From JAQXGO01 sp045592445 (GTDB lineage Bacteria; Bacillota; Clostridia; UMGS1883; UMGS1540), in contig JAZNUV010000040.1 in NCBI GenBank assembly GCA_045592445.1, positions 7,087 to 71,086 on the forward strand: a DNA stretch of 64,000 bases, read 5' to 3'. Of this stretch, positions 26,419 to 38,300 are shown in pieces. A program made the position numbers and the translations under genes. The first letter of the stretch is position 1. Each line of letters begins with the position of its first letter. The notes under the pieces were generated by a model. The model saw nothing but the letters and a program-made list of their open reading frames with translations, was not told the DNA's origin and did not search any database.

Positions 26419-26871
26419 ATGGAAAAAATAATTGCACAAAATAAAAAAGCAAGACATGATTTCTTTGTTGAAGAAACCTTAGAAGCTGGCATTGTTTTAT
26501 TTGGAACGGAAGTAAAATCTGTCCGTGGTGGCAAAGTATCTTTAAAGGATAGCTATGCCTCCGTAAAAAACAATGAGCTATATGTGCACGGTTTACATAT
26601 CAGTCCATACGAACAAGGAAACATTTTTAATAAAGACCCGCTTCGAGACAGAAAACTCCTGATGCACAAAAAAGAAATACGTCGTTTGCACGCCGCTGTC
26701 ATGCAAAGCGGATACACCCTTGTTCCGCTTGATTTACATTGGAGTGGCTCAAATGTCAAGCTTTCGCTCGGTCTGTGCAAAGGCAAAAAACTATACGACA
26801 AGCGTGAAAGCGCCGCAAAACGTGACGCCATGCGAAACATGGATAGGATTTTAAAGGAGCGACAAGCATGA
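26419..26871 (+). CDS. smpB: SsrA-binding protein
   Basis: SmpB carries tmRNA to stalled ribosomes. The OB-fold motifs are standard: NKKARHDFFVEETLEAGIVLFGTEVKS, HISPYEQGNIFNKDPLRDRKLLMHK and GLCKGKKLYDKRE, with a basic C-terminal tail. ATG 26419 is taken because MEKIIAQNKKARHDF matches the family N-terminus; upstream in-frame codons lie inside rnr. Length 150. No ssrA RNA gene is visible in this window. Confidence 0.96.
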   Translation: MEKIIAQNKKARHDFFVEETLEAGIVLFGTEVKSVRGGKVSLKDSYASVKNNELYVHGLHISPYEQGNIFNKDPLRDRKLLMHKKEIRRLHAAVMQSGYTLVPLDLHWSGSNVKLSLGLCKGKKLYDKRESAAKRDAMRNMDRILKERQA

Positions 26872-28175
26872 ACAAAGCGGTTGTATACTCAGTTTCACCT
26901 GATAGCGAAGCGCATGACGCAGGAATTGTGCCCGGTGACATCATTGAATCAGTTAATAACCATGTCCCCGCAGATGAATTAGACTTTCGTTTTTACGCCT
27001 GTGCCGACACAGTCACCCTTCGCGTATTAAAAAAAGATAAAAGCCGGGAAATTATTGAATTTATTTCACCCGAAAGTCCTGACCTGGGTATTCGGTTTGA
27101 AAGTGCCTTGTTTGGTAATGCAAAACGCTGTTCTAACGCTTGCATATTTTGTTTTATAGATCAATTGCCCAGCGGAATGCGCGATACACTTTATTTTAAG
27201 GACGATGACGCGCGTCTTTCCTTTCTTACAGGCAATTATGTCACGCTAACCAATCTTCGCGATTCGGATATAGATAAAATTATCAAAATGCGTCTTGAGC
27301 CAATCAACATCTCCATACATACAACTGACCCGGCGCTCCGATGTAAAATGCTCCGCAATCGACACGCCGGTCATGCACTGCGCCACATGAAAAAACTCTA
27401 TGACGGGCATATTCATATGAATGGTCAGATTGTTTTGGTTCGGGATGTAAACGATGGTGATGCACTCAATAAAACGTTACAGGACTTAACAGAATATAGT
27501 CCTTATTTAACAAGCGTTTCCGTAGTTCCGGTAGGAATTACGAAATATCGGGATGGTCTTTTTCCTCTCACCCCGTTTGATAAGGAAAGTGCATCGGATG
27601 TCCTTGATCAAATTGAAAATTGGCAAAAAAGATTTTTGAAGGAATTCGGCACGCGTTTTGTATATGCTGCAGATGAATTTTATCTTTTAGCAGAACGCGA
27701 TACCCCCAAAGAGGAAGAGTATGAAGGCTATGCACAAATTGAAAACGGCGTGGGTCTTTTGCGTAGTTTGGAAACAGAGTTTTTTGAGGCTATGGAACAA
27801 AAGCCGTCTTGTGATGGACGGAATATATCTATCGTAACCGGCAAAGCAGCCTATCCGCTAATGTTTCGGCTTTCCCAAGAGGCTATGCGACGACATCCCA
27901 CATTATCCATTCGTGTATACGATATCACAAACCATTTTTTCGGAGAAAAAATCACGGTTGCCGGATTGATTACAGGACAGGATATTGCATCACAGCTTGC
28001 AGGTGTATCGCTTGGAGATGCAGCATATATACCAGAAGTCATGTTAAGGGACAATACAGATGTATTTTTGGATGATATGACTCTATCAGAGCTTTCAGAA
28101 AAATTACATGTGCCCTTCCATACTGTCAAATGTAATGGATATGATTTATGGGATAAACTCAGAAAGGAAGTATAA
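26868..28175 (+). CDS. DUF512 protein: PDZ-like plus radical-SAM-type cluster
   Basis: A 435-residue protein of the DUF512 family. A PDZ-like N-terminus (VSPDSEAHDAGIVPGDIIESVN) is followed by a CX3CX2C motif (Cys88, Cys92, Cys95), typical of radical-SAM iron-sulfur binding, then the DUF512 region (SVVPVGITKYRDGLFPLTPF) and a C-terminal domain. The reaction is unknown. The start overlaps smpB as ATGA, and der follows at 28177, an arrangement common in Clostridia. Confidence 0.88.
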   Translation: MNKAVVYSVSPDSEAHDAGIVPGDIIESVNNHVPADELDFRFYACADTVTLRVLKKDKSREIIEFISPESPDLGIRFESALFGNAKRCSNACIFCFIDQLPSGMRDTLYFKDDDARLSFLTGNYVTLTNLRDSDIDKIIKMRLEPINISIHTTDPALRCKMLRNRHAGHALRHMKKLYDGHIHMNGQIVLVRDVNDGDALNKTLQDLTEYSPYLTSVSVVPVGITKYRDGLFPLTPFDKESASDVLDQIENWQKRFLKEFGTRFVYAADEFYLLAERDTPKEEEYEGYAQIENGVGLLRSLETEFFEAMEQKPSCDGRNISIVTGKAAYPLMFRLSQEAMRRHPTLSIRVYDITNHFFGEKITVAGLITGQDIASQLAGVSLGDAAYIPEVMLRDNTDVFLDDMTLSELSEKLHVPFHTVKCNGYDLWDKLRKEV

Positions 28176-28176
28176 T

Positions 28177-29502
28177 ATGACAAAACCAATTATAGCCGTT
28201 GTCGGCCGTCCGAATGTCGGTAAATCTACTTTATTTAATAAAATAATCGGGCAACGTCTTTCTATTGTTGAAGATACCCCTGGTATTACACGTGATAGAA
28301 TTTACGCTGATGCAGAATGGTTCGGACACAGTTTTTCCATTATTGATACCGGCGGCATAGAACCTGCCGGCAAGGATATAATTTTAAAAGAAATGCGTTT
28401 GCAGGCACAACTTGCTATTGATTCGGCCGATGTTATTTTATTTGTAACAAATCTGCACGAGGGTGTGACTGCAAATGATGCAGACATTGCATCAATCTTG
28501 CAAAAATCAGGCAAGCCCGTACTTTTGGTTGTAAATAAAGCTGATGCGCCCGGCGAAACGCCTGTTGGAGCTTATGAATTTTATACGCTGGGACTTGGCG
28601 ACCCCTACCCCGTTTCCTCCCTTCACGGCATGGGCGTTGGCGATGTATTGGAAGCGGCAATATCATATTTCCCGTCGCAAGAAGAAAATAATGAGGACGC
28701 AGATACCATTCGTGTCGCCATCGTCGGAAAGCCGAATGCAGGAAAAAGTTCCCTCGTTAATCATATTCTTGGCGAAAACCGCATGATTGTCAGTGACATT
28801 CCCGGCACGACGCGTGATGCAATTGATAGTCATGTATTGCGTGATGGTCAGCGTTTTACGCTCATTGATACTGCAGGTATGCGCCGCAAGAACAAGGTAG
28901 ATGATACAATTGAACGATACAGTGTGATGCGTTCTCTAGCGGCAGTAGAACGATGCGATGTTGCGATATTGATGATTGATGCACATACAGGAATCAGTGA
29001 ACAGGATGCAAAAATTGCAGGCTATGTGCATGAGGCAGGAAAATCCTGTATTATTGCTGTTAATAAATGGGACTTAATTGAAAAGGATACCAAAACAATG
29101 CAAACCTTTCAAAATGAGGTTTATGATACGTTAAGTTTTATGACCTACGCACCTATGCTCTTTATTTCAGCAAAAACCGGACAACGTACAGAAAAACTTT
29201 TCCCGCTCATTAAATCCGTTTTTGCACAAAATTGTATGCGGATAACAACAGGCATGCTAAACGAGGTATTGACGGATGCCGTAGAAAAGGTGCAGCCACC
29301 CTCTGATAAAGGTAAACGCTTAAAGATTTTTTACGGAACACAAGGTGGTATTCAACCCCCAACATTTGTGCTTTTTGTAAACGACCGTGAACTTGCTCAC
29401 TTTTCCTATATTCGATATTTGGAAAATCGGATTCGTGAAACATTTGGTCTTACCGGCACGCCCGTTCGTTTTATTATCAGACAACGGAATGAAAAACAAT
29501 AA
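28177..29502 (+). CDS. der: Ribosome-associated GTPase Der (EngA)
   Basis: Der is a tandem GTPase needed for 50S subunit maturation. Two G domains are present: GRPNVGKS near residue 10 and GKPNAGKS near residue 182, with NKAD/NKWD and DTAGMRRKNKVDD, followed by a KH-like C-terminus. ATG 28177 is chosen over an upstream ATG at 28108 because GGAAG precedes it and the protein then starts MTKPIIAVVGRPNVGKS, as in homologues. 441 residues. Confidence 0.97.
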   Translation: MTKPIIAVVGRPNVGKSTLFNKIIGQRLSIVEDTPGITRDRIYADAEWFGHSFSIIDTGGIEPAGKDIILKEMRLQAQLAIDSADVILFVTNLHEGVTANDADIASILQKSGKPVLLVVNKADAPGETPVGAYEFYTLGLGDPYPVSSLHGMGVGDVLEAAISYFPSQEENNEDADTIRVAIVGKPNAGKSSLVNHILGENRMIVSDIPGTTRDAIDSHVLRDGQRFTLIDTAGMRRKNKVDDTIERYSVMRSLAAVERCDVAILMIDAHTGISEQDAKIAGYVHEAGKSCIIAVNKWDLIEKDTKTMQTFQNEVYDTLSFMTYAPMLFISAKTGQRTEKLFPLIKSVFAQNCMRITTGMLNEVLTDAVEKVQPPSDKGKRLKIFYGTQGGIQPPTFVLFVNDRELAHFSYIRYLENRIRETFGLTGTPVRFIIRQRNEKQ

Positions 29503-29532
29503 CACATTTATAAAGAAAGGTTGTAACAAAAC

Positions 29533-30111
29533 ATGCCATATATAATTTGTGCTATATTCGGCTATCTCCTTGGGAGCATAAATGCCTCCGTTATCTATTC
29601 GCATTTTAAAGGACGTGATATTCGCACTGTCGGCAGCGGAAATGCAGGGGCAACAAACACCTTGCGTACGTTCGGAAAAAAGGCGGCACTTTTTGTCGTT
29701 TTTGTAGATATTCTAAAAGGTGTTATAGCCGTTTTGCTCGCGCGTACCTTCGGTAATACATATTGTGCCTATTGCGCAGGATTTGCAGCAATACTTGGTC
29801 ATAATTTTCCGCTTTATTTTGGTTTTCGCGGCGGAAAAGGTATCATTACGTCTCTTGCCGTTATGTGCATGACGGCACCCCAAGAGGCGTTCATTGCACT
29901 TTTTGCAGCAATTCTTGTTATAGCCGTGACGCGCTACGTCTCACTCGGGTCAGTTTTGGGTTCACTCCTCTTTGGTATTCTCTCAATTATTCGCTCGCAG
30001 GACATATACTTTACAGTCTTTGTTGTTCTTGTTGTTTTATTGGCTATCATTCGTCACCATTCAAATATCAGTCGCCTTATACGCGGCACAGAAAGGAAGC
30101 TCGGAAAATGA
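29533..30111 (+). CDS. plsY: Glycerol-3-phosphate acyltransferase PlsY
   Basis: PlsY transfers acyl groups from acyl-phosphate to glycerol-3-phosphate, the first step of phospholipid synthesis. A 192-residue polytopic membrane protein with GNAGATNTLR, LGHNFPLYFGFRGGKGI and five or so hydrophobic helices. Its stop overlaps the gpsA start (ATGA), so substrate-producing and substrate-using enzymes are translated together. Confidence 0.96.
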   Translation: MPYIICAIFGYLLGSINASVIYSHFKGRDIRTVGSGNAGATNTLRTFGKKAALFVVFVDILKGVIAVLLARTFGNTYCAYCAGFAAILGHNFPLYFGFRGGKGIITSLAVMCMTAPQEAFIALFAAILVIAVTRYVSLGSVLGSLLFGILSIIRSQDIYFTVFVVLVVLLAIIRHHSNISRLIRGTERKLGK

Positions 30112-31100
30112 AAATATCAATTATCGGTTCCGGCGGTTGGGGCACAGCGATTGCTTCACTGCTTTGCCAAAACGAACATGACGTAACGCTTTGGTCATGG
30201 AAAAAAGAAGAAAGTGAGGCATTGGCACTTCATCATGAAAATAAAGAATTTCTTCCTGGTATAAAACTATCGGAAAGTATTTCATTTACAGATAATCTTG
30301 CTTGCGTTGCTACAGCAGAAATGGTTGTAATCGCAACGCCTTCAAAAGCATTAGAAAATACTGTACAAGCATTTTCGTCCCATCTTTCTCCAAATACGAT
30401 TTTAGTAAATCTCACAAAAGGATTATGTGAAAACACATTGGAACGCTTTAGCGAGGTTATCGCACGTATATGCCCCCATAATCCTATTGTTGTACTCAGT
30501 GGCCCATCGCACGCAGAAGAAGTTGGTAAAAAAATACCGACTGCAGTTGTTGCTGCTTCCGCAGATATAGCTGCCGCCAAGCTTGTTCAAGATGCTTTTA
30601 TGACACCATCTTTCCGTGTGTATACGGCGTCAGATGTTGTAGGTGTTGAGCTCGGTGCTGCACTCAAAAATGTAATTGCACTTTGTGCCGGTATTATGGA
30701 CGGGCTTGGGCTCGGTGATAATACTAAAGCCGCCCTTATGACACGCGGTCTTTCCGAAATGATGAGACTGGGTGTTTCCATGGGGGCAGATGCTTCAACC
30801 TTTTCGGGGCTTTCCGGCATTGGGGATTTAATCGTCACTTGCACGAGTATGCACAGCAGGAACCGACGTGCCGGCATCTTAATCGGGCAAGGGAAAACAG
30901 CCGAAGAGGCCATTGCAGAAGTACATATGGTTGTGGAGGGCTATTATGCAGCCAAGAGCGCCTATGCACTTTCTAAAAAATACAATGTAGATATGCCCAT
31001 TGCGCATGCTGCATATAGCGTTCTTTTCGAAAATGCATCCCCTGCCGATGCCGTCAAAACATTGATGACACGAGAAAAAAAATCAGAAGCAGAATTTTAA
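30108..31100 (+). CDS. gpsA: NAD(P)H-dependent glycerol-3-phosphate dehydrogenase
   Basis: GpsA reduces dihydroxyacetone phosphate to glycerol-3-phosphate. The Rossmann loop GSGGWGTAIAS opens the protein; LSGPSHAEEV, the catalytic-lysine strand LGAALKNVIALCAG and GLSGIGDLIVTC follow. 330 residues. The frame stays open upstream inside plsY, but ATG 30108 begins the expected N-terminus with GGAAG ahead. It is last in the secG operon, before a strong terminator. Confidence 0.97.
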   Translation: MKISIIGSGGWGTAIASLLCQNEHDVTLWSWKKEESEALALHHENKEFLPGIKLSESISFTDNLACVATAEMVVIATPSKALENTVQAFSSHLSPNTILVNLTKGLCENTLERFSEVIARICPHNPIVVLSGPSHAEEVGKKIPTAVVAASADIAAAKLVQDAFMTPSFRVYTASDVVGVELGAALKNVIALCAGIMDGLGLGDNTKAALMTRGLSEMMRLGVSMGADASTFSGLSGIGDLIVTCTSMHSRNRRAGILIGQGKTAEEAIAEVHMVVEGYYAAKSAYALSKKYNVDMPIAHAAYSVLFENASPADAVKTLMTREKKSEAEF

Positions 31101-31135
31101 GAATGATCAAGATACAAATTAAAATTTTTACAGAA

Positions 31136-31172
31136 AAAAGAACCTTCAAATTTCTAATTTGAAGGTTCTTTT
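31136..31172. terminator. Bidirectional terminator between gpsA and fba
   Basis: A 17-bp perfect inverted repeat (31136-31152 with 31156-31172) with a three-base loop and A/T runs on both flanks, so it works in both directions for these convergent genes. Confidence 0.9.
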
Positions 31173-31184
31173 ATTGTAAGTTAA

Positions 31185-32132
31185 TTATTTCAGTTCAGAA
31201 GCTTTGCCGTTACAGCCAAGAACATTAACCAGCTTATGCTTTACAAGACCTTTAATAGCTTCACGTGCAGGTTTCAAGTACTGTCTCGGATCAAAATGGT
31301 CGGGGCTTTCTGCAAAATGCTTACGGATGCTGCCTGTCATTGCAAGACGAAGGTCAGAGTCAATATTGATTTTGCAAACGCTCATGGAAGCAGCTTTACG
31401 AAGCATGTCCTCAGGAATACCAATTGCATCGGGCATTTTACCGCCGTTTGCATTGATCATTTCTACAAATTCCGGAATAACAGAAGAAGCACCATGCAAA
31501 ACGATCGGGAAACCGGGCAGCTTTTCGCTTACTTTTTCGAGAATATCAAAACGAAGTTGCGGCTTCTGACCGGGCTTAAATTTATAAGCACCATGGCTTG
31601 TACCAATTGCAATCGCCAAAGAGTCAACACCTGTGCGCTCTACAAATTCGATAACCTGAGCAGGGTCAGTATAGGAAGCATCTTCTGCGGAAACATTTAC
31701 TGCATCCTCAATGCCGGCCAAACGACCAAGTTCACCTTCTACAACAACACCCTTATCGTGTGCATATTCAACAACCTGTTTTGTCAATTTAATATTATCT
31801 TCAAAACTATGATGTGAGCCGTCAATCATTACAGAAGTAAAACCGCCGTCGATACAGGATTTGCAAAGTTCAAATGTATCACCATGGTCAAGGTGTACAC
31901 AGATGGGCAAATCTGTTTCGATGATTGCAGCCTCAATCAGTTTCATGAGATATGTGTGGTTTGCGTACTTACGTGCGCCTGCGGAAACCTGGAGAATTAA
32001 GGGTGCATCTTCTTCTTTTGCAGCCTCTGTAATCCCCTGGATGATTTCCATGTTGTTCACGTTGAAAGCACCGATTGCGTAGCCGCCGTCATATGCTTTT
32101 TTGAACATTTCCTTTGATGTTACTAATGCCAT
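31185..32132 (-). CDS. fba: Class II fructose-1,6-bisphosphate aldolase
   Basis: A zinc-dependent aldolase of glycolysis and gluconeogenesis. Metal and substrate motifs: VHLDHGDTFELC, SVMIDGSHHSFEDNI, EGELGRLAGIED, IGTSHGAYKF and VLHGASSVIPE. 315 residues, starting MALVTSKEMFKKAYDGGYAIGAFNVNN. It is a single gene with its own promoter. Confidence 0.96.
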   Translation of the reverse strand: MALVTSKEMFKKAYDGGYAIGAFNVNNMEIIQGITEAAKEEDAPLILQVSAGARKYANHTYLMKLIEAAIIETDLPICVHLDHGDTFELCKSCIDGGFTSVMIDGSHHSFEDNIKLTKQVVEYAHDKGVVVEGELGRLAGIEDAVNVSAEDASYTDPAQVIEFVERTGVDSLAIAIGTSHGAYKFKPGQKPQLRFDILEKVSEKLPGFPIVLHGASSVIPEFVEMINANGGKMPDAIGIPEDMLRKAASMSVCKINIDSDLRLAMTGSIRKHFAESPDHFDPRQYLKPAREAIKGLVKHKLVNVLGCNGKASELK

Positions 32133-32168
32133 TTAAAATCTCTCCCTTTCCATATCATTATGCATTTT

Positions 32169-32197
32169 ATAATATCATACCATACTTTGTAAGTCAA
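32169..32197 (-). promoter_or_regulatory. Sigma-A-type promoter of fba
   Basis: TTGACT (32192-32197) and TATTAT (32169-32174) on the minus strand with a 17-base spacer. Confidence 0.7.
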
Positions 32198-32346
32198 GAT
32201 AAAATTGCATATTTTTTCAAAAAAAAATAAAGATTTTTTCTATATTTTATGTGTATCGTTTAAAACAAGTAGATTTTTATTTATTTTTGTATTTTCTTAT
32301 ATCAATCGGAAACACTATAGTATACTACTGCATTTTGGGAGGAACT

Positions 32347-35300
32347 ATGAGACAAAGCATTAAAAAAAGTTTTTTTCAAATCAAAAAAACATATTTATCA
32401 CTAAAAACCGAAAACAAAACAATGAAATCAGGCTCAGATGCCGAATGGCTTTCTGATAATTTCTATATTTTTGAACAGGAATATCTGGCAGTAAAAACCA
32501 TACATCCAAAAGGTTTAAATGCTAAAAAAGCAGTCCAAACCATGTCCAGATTTATTGAATCTTTTTTTGCAAAGCATGATTATCTTTTAGAGGAAAGTTC
32601 GTTAAAATCCGCGCTTGATGAAGCACAAAAAACATCATATTTCTCCTCCTGTGCACTACGTATGCTTCCTTATTGCATACGTAAAGCCCTTCTGACGCGG
32701 GCAGCAGTTTTATGCCGTACGCCGCAAAAGGACGGATTGTTTAAAAATATAATTTTCTCTTTCCTTGCACTCCGTAATATCAATATGGAAAAGATTTTTG
32801 CTTCGCATTCTGTCGTTGATTCCATATTCTCCACTGATTTAATATATGAAGAAATGACAGAAAACACAAAAGAAACCTATCGAAAAATTATAACAAATCT
32901 TGCTTTGAAAAGTAAAAAAAGCGAACATGATGTAGCCAACGCCGTAGTATCCTTAACAAAAAAGAAAAAAGGGTCTGCAGCACACGTTGGCTTTTTTCTG
33001 ATTGGTAACGGCAGAGATGAATTGCAGGATGTTCTTCATTTGAAACGGCAAAAAAAAATAAACAAGTCACTCATATACATTCTGTCTGTTCTTTCCCTTA
33101 CGCTTTTAACGGGTCTTTCTCTTTTTTATATAACAAGGCAAATACTATGGACGCTTTTATCTTTGATTCCCATTTCTGAAATTATAGTCACTCTTTTACA
33201 GTATGTTGTACTAAAATCAACACCTGTGCGCGAACTGCCGGCAATCAAATCAGAAAATTGTGTTTCTGAACCCGTTCTTATTGTGTACCCTACTCTTCTT
33301 TCCTCTGCAAAAAAAGCTGAAGAAATGGCAAAAAAACTGGAAACTGCATATCTTGCAAATTGCAATCATAATCTTCATTTTGCAATTTTAGGTGATTTTA
33401 AAGATGCAAATGAGAAAAACGAGGATACCGCTATACCGAATGCTGCCTCAAACGCCATCCGTAATCTGAATGCACAATATGGTGACCGCTTTTATTTTCT
33501 GCATCGATCACAAGTTTACAGTAAAGCACAAAAAAAGTGGATGGGATGGGAGCGAAAACGTGGTGCGCTTTCGGATTTAAACAATTTTTTACGTGGAGAA
33601 TATACATTTGAGTACACAGAAGGACGTATACAAAATCTCCAAAATCTCCAAAATATAAACTATGTTTTAACGCTTGACGATGATACACTTCTACCGCCGG
33701 ATTCCGTTACACGCCTTTTAGGCATTGCCCTGCATCCGCTTAATAAGCCAATTATACAAAATGGCATTGTAACAAATGGCTATGGTATTATTCAGCCTCG
33801 CATCTGTGTTCGCATTGAAAGTGCATGGAAAACCTTATTTTCACGTATATTCGCAGGGCAAGGCGGAATCGATACCTATCACACGTCTGTATCTGAATTT
33901 TACATGGATTTATTTGGTGAGACTGTTTTTACAGGGAAAGGTCTTTATCATGTAGATACATTCCGAAAGTGCATGTCTATCCCACCTGATACGGTTTTAA
34001 GCCATGACCTTTTAGAAGGCAACTATGTCCGTTGTGCATTGGCATCTGATGTACAAGTTTTCGACGGATTCCCGCACCGATTCCCTGCGTATGTAATTCG
34101 CCAACATCGTTGGATTCGCGGTGATTGGCAAATTATGCCGTGGTTATTTAAATTTGTACGGACTGAAAATGGCGATAAGGTTAAAAACCCACTGTCGGTT
34201 CTGTCTAAATGGAAAATATTTGAGAATTTACGGCGTAGTGTTACACCGATTTTTCAACTTATACTCATCTTATTTGGGAATCCGCTCTCGGTTCTCACTG
34301 CATTTGCCTCTCTCCTTTTTCCAATGCTTTTATACTGTATCGATGCAATCTTACAAAAAAGCTTTTTGTATATGGGAGAAAAGATATACACTTTCCTCAT
34401 CTATGGATTTCGAGGCATTCTTTATCAATTCACGCTTTCCGTTGCCTTTCTTGCACAAAACGCGTATTATGCATTTCATGCAGTTGTAACAGGCATTTAT
34501 CGCACAATTACTCATAAAAAAACATTGGAATGGGTAACTGCTGCAGATGCAGATACAAACGGTATTTTTACCCTTGCCTCCTCCTGCATTTTTATGCTAC
34601 CTTCTGTTGTTATTGGTCTTATATGCCTTCTTTTGGTTTTAAATGGTTTTTTTGAGAGCGGCATTAAACTTATACTTGGCATAGTTTTTATTATTGCGCC
34701 CGTCCTTCTCTATATTACCGGACAGGAAAGCGAAACGAAAACGCCCGTACTTTCAAAAAAAAGAGAGATGCTTTTACGCGAAACTGCAAAGCACACTTGG
34801 AATTTCTTTCGGGATTATATGACAGAAGAAGACCATTTTTTACCTCCCGACAATATACAAATAAAACCATATAAAGGAATTGCGCACAGAACAAGTCCGA
34901 CCAACATTGGATTTGGTATGATTGCATGTCTTTGTGCCTATCATCTTTCATTTATCACAGCACAGGAACTGGAAACACGACTTACAAGAACCATTGATAC
35001 AATTGAATCTCTTGACAAATGGAAGGGGCATTTGTATAACTGGTATGACACAAAAACGCTTTCTCCACTCTCTCCGCGTTATATTTCCACTGTGGACAGC
35101 GGCAATTTCGTTTGCTATTTAATTGTCGTAATGATGGGGATTTCCTCTATATTTGACAAATCACATCCCCTTATAAAACGACTGCAACGCTTAATTGAAA
35201 ATACAAATTTTATCCCGCTTTATAATGCAAAGAAAAATCTTTTTGCCATTGGTTTTTCGGTTGACGAAAACAAGCTTTCTTCTGCTTATTATGATTTTCT

Positions 35301-38300
35301 TGCCAGTGAGGCAAGACAAGCAAGTTTTATTGCCATTGCGCTTGGGCAAATTCCCGCAAAGCACTGGTTCTCTTTGGGGCGCGGATTAACTGCATCGGAT
35401 GGATATAAAGGGCTTATGTCTTGGTCAGGCACTATGTTTGAGTATTTTATGCCGCTTCTCATTATGAGAACATACCGTGGTACGCTTTTAGACGAAACCT
35501 ATCGCTTTGCTTTAAATTGCCAGAAACGGTATGGCAGGCGGAGACGTATTCCGTGGGGTGTATCTGAATCCGGATTTTTTGGATTTGATTCTGACGGGAG
35601 CTACCAATACAAAGCATTTGGTGTGCCTTCGCTCGGTCTTGTCCGTCAGACAGATGATGATGTCGTTATCGCCCCTTACGCAACTCTTTTAGCGCTGATG
35701 ATAGACCCCCGTACCGCACTACAAAATATGTCTCTGCTAAAAAAGGCAGGCGTATATGGTGAGTATGGCTTTTATGAAGCAGTAGATTATACGCCTTCTC
35801 GCATGCACGGAAATATGCGCCGCGGTATTGTTAAAAGTTATATGGCGCACCACGCAGGCATGTCTTTAGCTGCGATTACAAACGTTTTGGCTGATAATAT
35901 TCTGCAGCAATATTTTCATGCATATCCAAAAGTGCATGCATATGAGCCATTTTTAAAGGAACGTATACCCTTGCGCACACAGGTTATGCAAGCACGAAAC
36001 GAGCGCGTTCTGCCTGTCCGTTCACGTTATAAAGCACAAAACACATGTGTACGTTCATTTATGCGTTCAGATACACTTCCCCGCCCCATTACGTTTTTGT
36101 CAAACGGCAGTTATCATCTTTTAATAGACAGTTCAGGTTTCGGCTACAGTTCACTTGACACGGTTCAATTTAACAAATTTTATCCCGCTCGTGGTGGTGG
36201 AGAATCTGTGTATGTTGTAAATCCTACGACTCATGACGTATGGGACGGATACGGAGAACGATGTACCTTTTCGGGACATGCTGCGGAATACTTTGGTTCG
36301 CATGGTAATATCGAAACTGTATTATCTGTCACAGTATGTCCTGATGATAATTGTGCTTCACGCCGCATTACAATTATCAATAAATCTGGAAAAAGACGCG
36401 TTTTTGAAGTTTATTATTATACGGATATCTGTTTAACTGTTCCCTCCGCCGCACTTGCACACAACACCTTCTCAAATCTATTTGTCACAACAAAAATGGA
36501 AGCAGATGTTCTATATGCAGAAAGACGGCAAAGAAGTAATAACGAAAAAACATTTATTGGCTTTTTGACTGCATATACAGAGGGTAACTCCATCGGAGAA
36601 ATTCAATTCGATACAGACAGATTGTCATTTTGTGGGCGTGAGGGCATTTCACCCATGACATTTGAAGGAACGGATATCCTCGCAGGCAGACAAGGTATTG
36701 TGTTAGACCCTTGTTTTGCCGTAAAGCTTCGAATTTCTATAGAAAGCGGTGAAAGCGGCTCCGTCACCTTCCTTTCGGGCATGGCGGAAACACATGAAAA
36801 AGCAGCTTCTATTACGAAAAAATATAAAAAAAATCCAATAAATTTCAAAGAAGCAGCTGCATTGTACGTTAAGAATAACTTACCTGTAAATTTCAAAGAG
36901 AGCGAAGAAATTGATATTATGCATATTGCAGGCTATATGCTCTATGGTAATAATCCCGACCTATCTCTGTACAGAGAGAAAAACACGAAAATGCGAAATA
37001 CCTTGTGGAAAATGGGGATATCGGGCGACTATCCAATCTTAACGGTAAAAATTAGTAAAGAAGAAAATGCAGAAATTTTATCTACGCTTGTAAAAGCGCA
37101 AAAATATTGGCTGTATAACGGGTTCCGAACTGACCTTGTTGTTTTTTGTGATGAACCCGGCGGCTACACGATGCCAATTTACCAAATGGCAAGTAAAATG
37201 AAAAATACAGGCATATTTATCTTGAAACGATGCGATGTAGATGCAGGCGATATAAATTTTTTATATGCTGTCTCCTCTGTGTATATTGATAGTGAAAAAA
37301 ACGGAATCAAAAATATTCCACCCTATCCTGCTATCCCCCAAAAACGTTTGCCTTTAAAAGAGAATCACCACGATAAAAAACCTGATATACCCCCACTTGT
37401 CTATATGAACGGATACGGCGGGTTTCATAAAGAAAATTCCGAATACGTTATAATACAAACAAAAGGCGGTTCCACACCCATGCCCTGGGTCCATGTTATT
37501 GCAAATCCGTCTTTTGGGTTTATAGCAGGCGAATCAGGCGGCGGTAACACTTGGTGCGATAACAGTCATGCCTTCCGTATATCACCTTGGTATAACGATG
37601 CAGTATTAGACCCAATGGGAGAACGACTTTTTCTCTTTGACGAAAATGATATTTGGTCACCCATGGCAGGCACATTCCGTGAGGAAGGCCATTTTATGAC
37701 GCGCTACGGCTTTGGCTATGCAGTATATACACGTATTACGCGCGATTTATTTCATGAGGCGACACTCTTCACACCCCCTACGGGCAAGAAAAAAATCATT
37801 TGTCTGCATATCCGAAACGAGGGTAAATCTACACGCCGATTTCATGTACAATATGAATTTGTGCCCGTACTTGGCGTGATCGAAAAAGCGGATGATATAA
37901 AAATCAAAGTTGAAAAAAACTGTGTTTATGCAGAAAACGCAATGACAAATCCGAATCTATCCGTATATCTTTCGGGTGGAGATGACTCGATATGCAATGG
38001 CGACGGGCATCTTGTCCGGGCAAAAAAAGAAATTGAACTAAAACCCAATGAAACAGCAGAAGTTGTTTTTGTACTCGGTGCAGACAACACTCCTATCGTG
38101 AATGCGGAAACGGCCCTGTCCGAAACCAAAGCATGGTGGAAAAATCTTCTCAGCGGTATTTCTGTGGAAACAGATACAGTTGCAGATGACCTTTTGCTTT
38201 CCGGATGGCTCTTGTACCAGACGGTAGCCTGTCGTTTATTTGCAAAGTCAGCATTCTATCAGTCTGGAGGTGCCACAGGATTCCGCGACCAGTTGCAAGA

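Noticed and set aside
29865..30107. N-terminal extension of gpsA
   Set aside because: The extension overlaps plsY in another frame; the Rossmann loop and ribosome site fix the start at 30108.
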